From assembly GCF_018687715.1 (NCBI RefSeq), contig NC_056755.1, forward strand, positions 24,198,001 to 24,262,000: DNA of 64,000 nt, given 5' to 3'. The notes beneath the pieces are model-generated. The model was given only the letters and a program-made list of their open reading frames with translations, ran no database searches and had not been told where the DNA came from. Both the position numbers and the translations under genes were made by a program. This document shows, piece by piece, positions 46,601 to 55,600 of this stretch (the stretch's first letter is position 1; every line of letters begins with the position of its first letter). The DNA is from Carya illinoinensis (Eukaryota; Streptophyta; Magnoliopsida; Fagales; Juglandaceae).

Positions 46601-49600
46601 GGTCACATATAGTTGTTATCAAAAAGAAAAAAGAAAGGTCACATATAGTCACATGCCTCATTTAGTAAGTCACCATATTACCAAAATTTCTTTTTAGGTA
46701 AGTAAGAAGTAATTTGATTAGAAACGAATGTATAGGCGAAGCCCGTGTACACTAGAAGTATACTGAAGAAAACACTTAAATACATTCTAAGAAACAGAAA
46801 GCAACAACAGAAAATCATGACCAGAAGCTCTCAATCACTAAAGCAGAAAAACCAAAGCAATAAAGAGTGTACAAAGAAATTCTGGAGTTGCTCCAAAATA
46901 CGCTCCTTGTCATTAAAACACAGCTCATTGATTTTCATCCAAATGCACCCCATAAGACATAAAGGGACAATCTGCCAAGCCACATCCACTTGAGAACCAT
47001 GAAGCCTATTCCAACACGCAAGAAGATCAACCACTCTCAAAGGCATCACCCAAGCCAAGCCGATTCTACAAAAACTGCCATCCCACAAAGTCCTTGCCAC
47101 CTCACAATGTAAAAGTAAATGATCCATGGTTTTCCATGCTTCTTATACATGAAACACCAATCCATAAGTATTATACCCTGCTTCCGTAAATTATTCAGCA
47201 TCAAAATTTTCCCAAGAGCGGCAGTCCATATAAGAAAAGCAACTTTGGAAGACACGTGAGACCTCCAAATACACTTCCAAGGAAAAAGACTATTCTGAAG
47301 AGTCAACAGCTTATAGTACAAACGAACAGTGAACTTTTTGCACCCCTTGGACTTCCACAACATCCTATCCCCATCATTACCACCAAGCCTCGAAGTATAA
47401 AAAGCTGAGGACGTCAATCTCCCAATCCTAAGTAGCTCTAGTGAAGCAAAATCCCACTGAATTGAGCCATTAGAATGAACAAGCAGATCAGATCCATCTG
47501 CAAACCGATTTGAAGCCAACCGAAGAATGGCCGGAAACACCCTATTGAGAGCTCGATCACCAAACCAAATGTCAAACTAGAAACGGATTCTAGATCCCTC
47601 TCCAACAACATAACTAACATGACTAACAAAAGTTTCCCAGCCCTTTCTAATGAACTTTCAAAGACCCACACCACAAACCTCCCATACTTCTTTAGAACAC
47701 CAACCAATGAACTCCTTCCACAGTGACTCTCCTTCTGATTGATTGATATTTTCCATAACCACTTCTCCAGTAAAGCTTTATTAAAGATCCTCAAATTATG
47801 ATTCCCAACCCTCCAACTGCAATAGGAGAACGAACTTTATTCCAACTAACAAGATGGAATTTAGTTTCCTCTCCCATTCCACCCTATAAAAAAGCACGAA
47901 AGAACTTGATCTAGTTGGTCAACCCTGCAGGCAATGGAAACAATGATAGAAAGTAAGTGGGGAGATTGGAGAGGGTACTCTTAACAAGAGTAAGTCTGCC
48001 CCCTTTAGATAAATATAATTGCTTCCAACCAGCCAACCTTTTCTCAACAACCCCATCCCAAATAGCACTAGCCTTAAAAGGCACCCCCCATGGAAGGCCC
48101 CAGTATTTCAGAGGTAAAGAAGTAATTTTACAGTCCAAAAAACTTGCCAAACTATTGATGTTATGTATCACCCCCATCGGAACCATCTCTGACTTTCCAA
48201 GGTTCACCTTGAGGCCTGATATAGCTCCAAAACATAATAACATTGCCCTCAAGGCTTGAATCTGACCACGATTTGCATCACAGAAAATGAATGTCATTTG
48301 CAAAAAGGTGAGAAAGTGTAATAGATCCATTATTAGCATTACCAATTGAGAAACTTGAAAGGAACCCCCCCAAACAGCAGCCTCCACCATCTGACCCAAC
48401 GCTTCCATTATAATGACACAAAGGAGAGGGGATAAAGGGTCCCCTTATCTCAAACCACTTGAGCTAGGTCCCCTTATCTCAAACCACTTGAGCTATGGAA
48501 AAAAACCAGCAGGGTTACCATTAACCAACATCAAGAATCGGGCAGTATAAACACAGTTCCTAATCCATGAACACACCTTTCCCCAAAAGCAACTCCCAAG
48601 CATGTAGAAAAGGAAATCCCAATTCACATGATCATATGCCTTTTCCATATCAAGCTTACCAAGAACACTAGGAACACCCTCCCTCATACATCTGTTTAGA
48701 CATTCATTAGCAATAAGCATTGAATCAAGGATTTGTCTCCCCTGAACAAAGGCATTTGGGGCTTAGAGATAATTTGCTCCATCACCTTGCTCAAATGATT
48801 AGCAAGAACCTTCAAAATTATATTGTAGAACCCTCACAAGACTAATAAGACGAAAATCCTTTTAACTTTGAAGTAGGAATGAGAGCAATGAAAGTAACAT
48901 TGACTGATTTTTCAAACTTTGTAATGGAAAAGAACTCCTGAAAAACCCACATTATCTTCTTTCACAATCTCCCAACAAACTTGGAAAAAGGCCATTGAAA
49001 ATCCATTCGGACCAGGAGCTTTATCTTTAACCATCCCACTAACCACGTGAAAAACCTCATCTTCATCAAAGGGTCTCTCCAACCAACTCGCACTAAGAGG
49101 ATCAAGAGAAAAAATCAACCCATCAATTTTAGGCCTCCAAGAGGCTGGTTTGGTGAGAAGACCTTCATAATAATGCAAAATAAGATCCTGAATCTCAGGT
49201 GGACATGAAATCACACAATCATCGGAGTTATTGAGGTCTGATAATCAGAATAAAGCAGAATAATGAACACAAGGAAAATAGTCGTCTCTTGCAAGAAGCA
49301 CTGGGGATGGCCATGGGAGTGAGAGACACAGTTCTCAAGTTTTTTTCTCTGATCTCATTATTAACAGCCCTATTGTAATACAGTAATTGATGGTTAAGTT
49401 CTTATTATTGGGATATCTGGTTAGGATTTCTTCTAATTTGGGTGTATAGTTCTGATATTTGGTTTCTGGTGCTTTGGAATCTAATTGTTGAGCATTTATG
49501 GCTTTATGCATTTGTTGGAGACATTCCTGTGTCTGCGGCATCCTCCTTCTTGTCTCATAACAAAACGCTATTATTTTGCCTTTTTTATTTATTCTTTTTT

Positions 49601-52600
49601 GTGGGTATCTGCAGGTTGATGTGAATGGTGGTGTGTCTTTAAAGCATAGACTCTGTGGCCACCTGAAACCTGTCTGCTCTGCTTCGTGGAGTCCTGATGA
49701 TCATGAACTACTTACCTGTGGACTGGAGGAGGTTGTCAGGCGCTGGGATGTTTCTTCTGGCGAGTGCCTCCATGTTTATGAGAAAGCTGGCATTGGCCTT
49801 GTGTCCTGTGGATGGTTTCCAGATGGCAAATGGGTATTCTCTGGCTTCAATGATAAGAGTATTTGTATGTGGCAACTAGATGGGAGAGAGCTGGAGTGTT
49901 GGAAAGGGCAACGGACTCTTAGGATATCTGATTTGGAAATAACGAATGATGGAAAGCAGATTATAAGTATGTGTAGAGAAACTGCAATACTCTTACTTGA
50001 CCGGGAAGCAAACACTGAAAGATTAATTGAAGAGGATCAAACAATAACCTCGTTTTCATTATCGAGGGATAATAGGTTTTTGCTGGTTAATCTTCTGGAC
50101 CAAGAAATCCATCTTTGGGACATCAATGGTGACCTCAAGCTTGTTGCCAAGTACAAAGGTCACAAACGCACCCGGTTTGTGATTAGATCTTGCTTTGGTG
50201 GACTTTCCCAAGCTTTTATTGCTAGTGGTAGTGAGGACTCACAGGTACGGGTTTTAATTTTATCCTTTCAGGTTCTTTCGAGTGTGGTTCTCCTTGGTTT
50301 ATAGGGACAAGTTCTATTCTGTAGAAAATTCATTGGGTGTTTCTGTTTCTATTATTATTCAGAGATTGTTATGTGTATTATATGTGCTTATGCGGATGTT
50401 ATATTCCCTTTATGCTCTCATGGTTGCCCATTTTGGTATAATTTGTGATGTCCGAAAATTATTATTTTCTGATAAGTGATGCCCGAAAACTATTCATGAC
50501 AAAAGACTCAGAACGTAGTTTCTAGTTGCTTTATGATGTCATCCCTCGTTATAGTATTAACTACTAACTAAATTTCTAGGTACAATTATCTTTGTCTGCA
50601 CGAGATGTGCAGTTTAGGTATTATTGTACAATTCATATTATTAGCCATACTCATTATACAATTTGTTGGAATACATAGTTGTAATTAAATGTATAGTATG
50701 AGGGTATAATGGTCACTACTCTAGGTATATCATATATGTATAGTTGGATATTCATTAATAAAATTACAACACAGAATTTTCTCTCTCTTGTTTATCGACT
50801 ACATGGTATTAGAGAGGTGAGTAGTCGGTTGTGGTTGTGCGACGGGGTTAGTGGTGTTTTCCAGCGGGTGCTGGTGGTTGTTGTTGGTTGTTGGTGGTGC
50901 TGTGAAGTTTTGGCTGAAGTTTCGGCCGGCAGCTCCTTTCGAAGTGCTTTTCCGGTGACATAAGGAGTTATCTTCGGTAATGGACACCGGAATCGAGGTT
51001 GCCGGTGTCCTCTGTCCACTCCGGTGAGTTTTCGTCTCCATCGACTGCCGGAAGGACGGTGTATCGCCGGCCGGAGGAAGAGTCCAGGTGTGTTTGGCTA
51101 CAAGTTTTTGGCTATTCCTGGTGTGTTCTGTTATCCTATCCTTGGTTGTGCATGCCCCCAATCTGGAATAAGAACCTATTCCTATCTGGAATAACACTTG
51201 TTTGGCATCAGGTATATTGTAATTCTGCTTTCCTTATTCCGGGTTAGGAATAACTTATTCGCGTTTTTGATTTATTCTTGAATCCGATACGCCTGAATCC
51301 AGTACCGGCCGATACAGGCCGAAACAGGGCCGGTACAGGCCGGTTCAGACCCGATACAGGTCGGTTCAGGCCCTAAAATTGGCTGTTCTGACCGGTATAG
51401 ACTGTTTTTGAACCGTATAGATCCGATATTTGGGTTGTTAAGCTGGTTTCTATTTTTCCAGCGTGTATTTGTTCATTTTTGATCCATATCCTCGTATTTT
51501 TCTCCATGGAAGCTAAGTTTGAGTCATTATCTATTGCACCAAACGTTAACATGCCTATGACTACGGTGAAATTGAATGGAAAGAACTACATACTATGGTC
51601 AAAATCTGTTGAAATGTTCTTGAAAGGTAAGGGTCTTCGTCGTACCCACTTGGTTGATTCAATGCCTGATTCAAATAGTTCTACCTTTACTCAATGGGAG
51701 CAAGAAGATGCTCAAATCTGCTCCTTGATGTTGACTAGTATTGAGCCTAATATTTGTGCTAGTTTAGTAAACTTTGACACTACTCAGGAGATATGGAGGC
51801 ATCTCAAACAGATGTACTCGGGTGTTGGAAGCACAACTCGTATTTATGAGTTGTGTCAACAATTTTTTGGATTGGAACAAGGTGCTTTGGGCCTAGAAGA
51901 GTATTACTCTAAAGTGATGGGTATATGTCAAGAACTCAAAATTTATCAACCTATCACTTCTGATGTTTCAATTATGCTAAAGTAACGTGAAGAGTTCAAC
52001 GTTGTTCGGTTTCTAGTTTGCCTAAAACCTGAGTATGAGTCGGTGCGCTCTCAAATTCTGGCAAGCCCACAGCTCCCCTCATTTCCTGATGTGTTCTCTC
52101 GACTCCAGCGAGCCACATTATCTGGACCTGGATCTCAGTTATCTTCTGACCAGAGTAATGAGAGATCCGCTTTAGTTGCCTCTTATATTGCTCCTAGTGG
52201 ACGTGAAGGCCGGGGTGGTAGAGGTGCACGTGGAGGACGTGATGCCAGAAGTAACCGTACTTGAGGTCATGAATCTCGTAAGTGCACCCATTGTGGTCGC
52301 ACTAACCATTCGGTGGACTATTGTTGAGATCTACACGGGAGACCATCTGGGTCTGCTAATCAGGCCATTTGCCAAGACTCTACATCACAGGCAACGAGTT
52401 TCAACTTGCCTCCAGAGATGATCAGCATATCGAAGGATGAGTATGATCAGTTTTTAGTTACACGAGCGGCTTCATCTACTAGAGCTACTCTTACCCAATC
52501 AGGTACAACATCCACATGTCTTGTCTCGTCTACCCAAAATCCATAGATCATCGATTCAGGAGCTAATGAACATCTAACTGGTTTGTCTCATTCCTTATCT

Positions 52601-55600
52601 GAGTTAGGTAACATGTCATTTTCCAAGAGTGTTACTCTTGCTAATGGTTCTCTTGCTAAAGTTACAGGCATTGGATCCACCAAGCTCACTGATTCTATAT
52701 TCTTGTCATCTGTTCTATATGCTTCTAGTTTTCCCTTTAGTTTGCTGTACATTAGTAAAATTACTCAAGATCTTCAATGTTCTGTGACCTTTTTTCCTTC
52801 TGTATGTATCTTTCAGGATCTCAAGACGGGGAAGAAGATTGGTACGGGGCATGAAACTGGTGGTTTGTATTACCTCGACGTCGAGCAGTCACCCACTCGA
52901 GCCCTCACTTCCTCCTCCGCTTTTGAATGGCATTGCCGCCTTGGACACCCATCCCTTTCTCTTCTGAAATGTCAAGTTAGGGATCTTGGAAATGTGTCTC
53001 CCTTTCCTTGTGAAGCATGTCAACTTAGTAAACATCATCGTGTCTTTTTATACCTCGAGTTGATAATCGAGCATTTTCTTCTTTTGCCTTGGTTCATTCA
53101 GATATATGGGGACCATTCAATATTGTATCAAACAAGTTTCAATATTTTGTTACATTTGTTGATGACCATTCTCGTATGACATGGTTATTTCTGATGAAAT
53201 CAAGATCTGAACTACTTTCCATATTCAAAGTCTTTCAAAAAGAAATTAAAACTTAATTTGGACAAAAAGTTCAAGTTTTGCGTTCTGACAATGCTAAAGA
53301 ATATCAACCTAATGCCTTTGCTGCTTACTTAAGCAAATAAGGGATCTGTTCATCAAACTTCATGTTCTTACACACCCCAACAAAATGGGGTGGCTGAACG
53401 CAAAAATCGTCATTTGTTAGATGTAACCCGAGCACTTTTACTGCATATGCATGTTCCTAAACATTTTTGGAGTGATGGTATTCTGACTTCGTGTCACCTT
53501 ATCAATTGTATGCCTTCATCTGTCCTCGATGGCTCTTCTCCCTTCTCCATTTTGTTTCCCTCATTGCCAAACTTTGCTCTTCCACCCAAAATTTTTGGGT
53601 GTGTTTGCTATGTTCATAATCTTGGCCTAGGCTTTGATAAGCTTGATCCACGTGCTACCAAGTGTTTCTTTGTTGGTTATTCCCGAACACAAAAAGGATA
53701 TTGCTGCTATAGTCCTGCTCTTCGTCGCTACTTCACAAGTGCTGATGTCACATTTCTTGACTCCATACCCTATTTCTCAGACACGTCTTCGGTGTTGAGT
53801 GTGATTCTTTACCATTACCTACTCTAAATCTTTCTCCTCCACAGTCACCCACTATTACCCAACCTCCTTCAGTGCCTTCTCTTGTCTCTCTAGAGGTGTA
53901 CTCACGTCACTCACGGACCCCGGCTCCCCTGCCTCCACCAACTTTGTCTCCGTCTTCAGACCCTAAGTTATTCAGTGCTTCAGAATCTCCACCTATTGCT
54001 CTCTGAAAAGGTACTTGTTCTTGTGTTACTCAACATCCGATTAGCCAATATGTCTCCTGTCATGCATTGTCTCCATCTTTTTCATCTTTTACTTCTCAAC
54101 TGTCAAAAGTTTCTGTTCCTAAGACAGTTCAGGATGCTTTATCTGATCCGGGATGGAGGACAGCCATGGAAAATGAAATGGATGCTCTTCACCATAATGG
54201 GACATGGGATCTTGTTCCTCTGCCGCCGGGAAAACAATTTGTTGGCTGTAAATGGGTATACACAGTCAAATTCCATCCTACTGGCGCTGTGGAACGTCTG
54301 AAAGCTTGCTTGGTAGCTAAAGGCTATACTCAAATTTATGGCATTGATTATGACGAGACATTTTCTCCCGTTGCCAAAATTTCATCTGTTTGGGTATTGA
54401 TCTCTCTTGCTGCTAATTTGGATTGACTCTTATTTCAGTTGGATGTTAAAAATGTATTCCTACATGGTGACTTAAATGAGGAAGTGTATATGGAGCAACC
54501 ACCTGGTTTTGTTGCTCAGGGGGAGTGTCGAGGTACAATTTGCAAGTTAAAAAAGGCATTATATGGTTTGAAATAATCTCCTCAAGCATGGTTTGGGAGG
54601 TTCTCTGATAGTGTATTGGCATTTGGTCTTCATAGATGCCAAACAGACCACTTGGTATTTCATCTGCATAGTGATGCGGGTCATATCTTATTGATTGTAT
54701 ATGTAGATGATATTGTAATTACTGGGAGTGATTCAACTGGAATCGCCAGGCTGAAACAATTTTTACATGATCAGTTTCAGACAAAAGACTTGGGTAAACT
54801 TAGATACTTTCTTGGAATCGAAGTTAGTAGATCTAAAAAGGGTATCAACCTATCTCAGAGAAAATATGTGCTTGATCTTTTAGAAGAAACTGGCATGTTG
54901 GGTGCACGACCTATTGACACTCCTATGGATTCAAATCGTAAACTCATGAAAGAGGAAGGTGAGTTGTTTGGAGATCCAGGTCAGTATCAAAGACTTGTTG
55001 GAAAATTAAATTATCTGACTATCACTAGACCTGATATTTCTTATGCAGTAAGTGTACTGAGCCAATTTCTACAAACGCCTAGGGTCTCACATTAGGATGC
55101 TGTAATCTATATTCTTCGGTATCTTAAGCGAGCTCCCGGCCTTGGGTTGTTGTATAGACCAAATGGGCATCTTAGAATTGAAGCTTTTTCAGATGCTGAT
55201 TGGGTAGGATCTCCTTTAGATAGAAGATCGACTACTGGATATTGTACCTTTGTAGGAGGTAATTTGGTTACATGGAAGAATAAGAAGCAAACAGTAGTAG
55301 CTCGATCTAGTGCAGAGGCCGAATACAGAGCCATGACTCACACTACTAGTGAGTTGACATGGTTGCAACACTTTCTTCATGAGATTGGGTTTCCAGCTCC
55401 TGTCCCCCTTCAGTTATTTTGTGATAATCAAGCTGCAGTACATATTGCGTCTAATCCTGTATTCCATGAGAGGACTAAACACATTGAGATCGATTGTCAC
55501 TTCATTCGAGATAAGATATTCAGTGGTGACATTTTTACACCCTTTGTGAAGTCTGCTGATCAACTTGCAGATGTGTTTACCAAACCACTTTGTCATAGTC

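Larger units (their letters stand above)
42513..49614 (+). other. WDR26: WDR26 intron 2 (7,102 bp), transposon-rich
   Basis: Contains four MITEs, a SINE, a LINE 3' end and a long minus-strand LINE (46690-49230). 42513-43982, 44362-44828 and 49231-49614 hold no recognised element. Donor GTAAGC, acceptor GGTATCTGCAG. Confidence 0.85.
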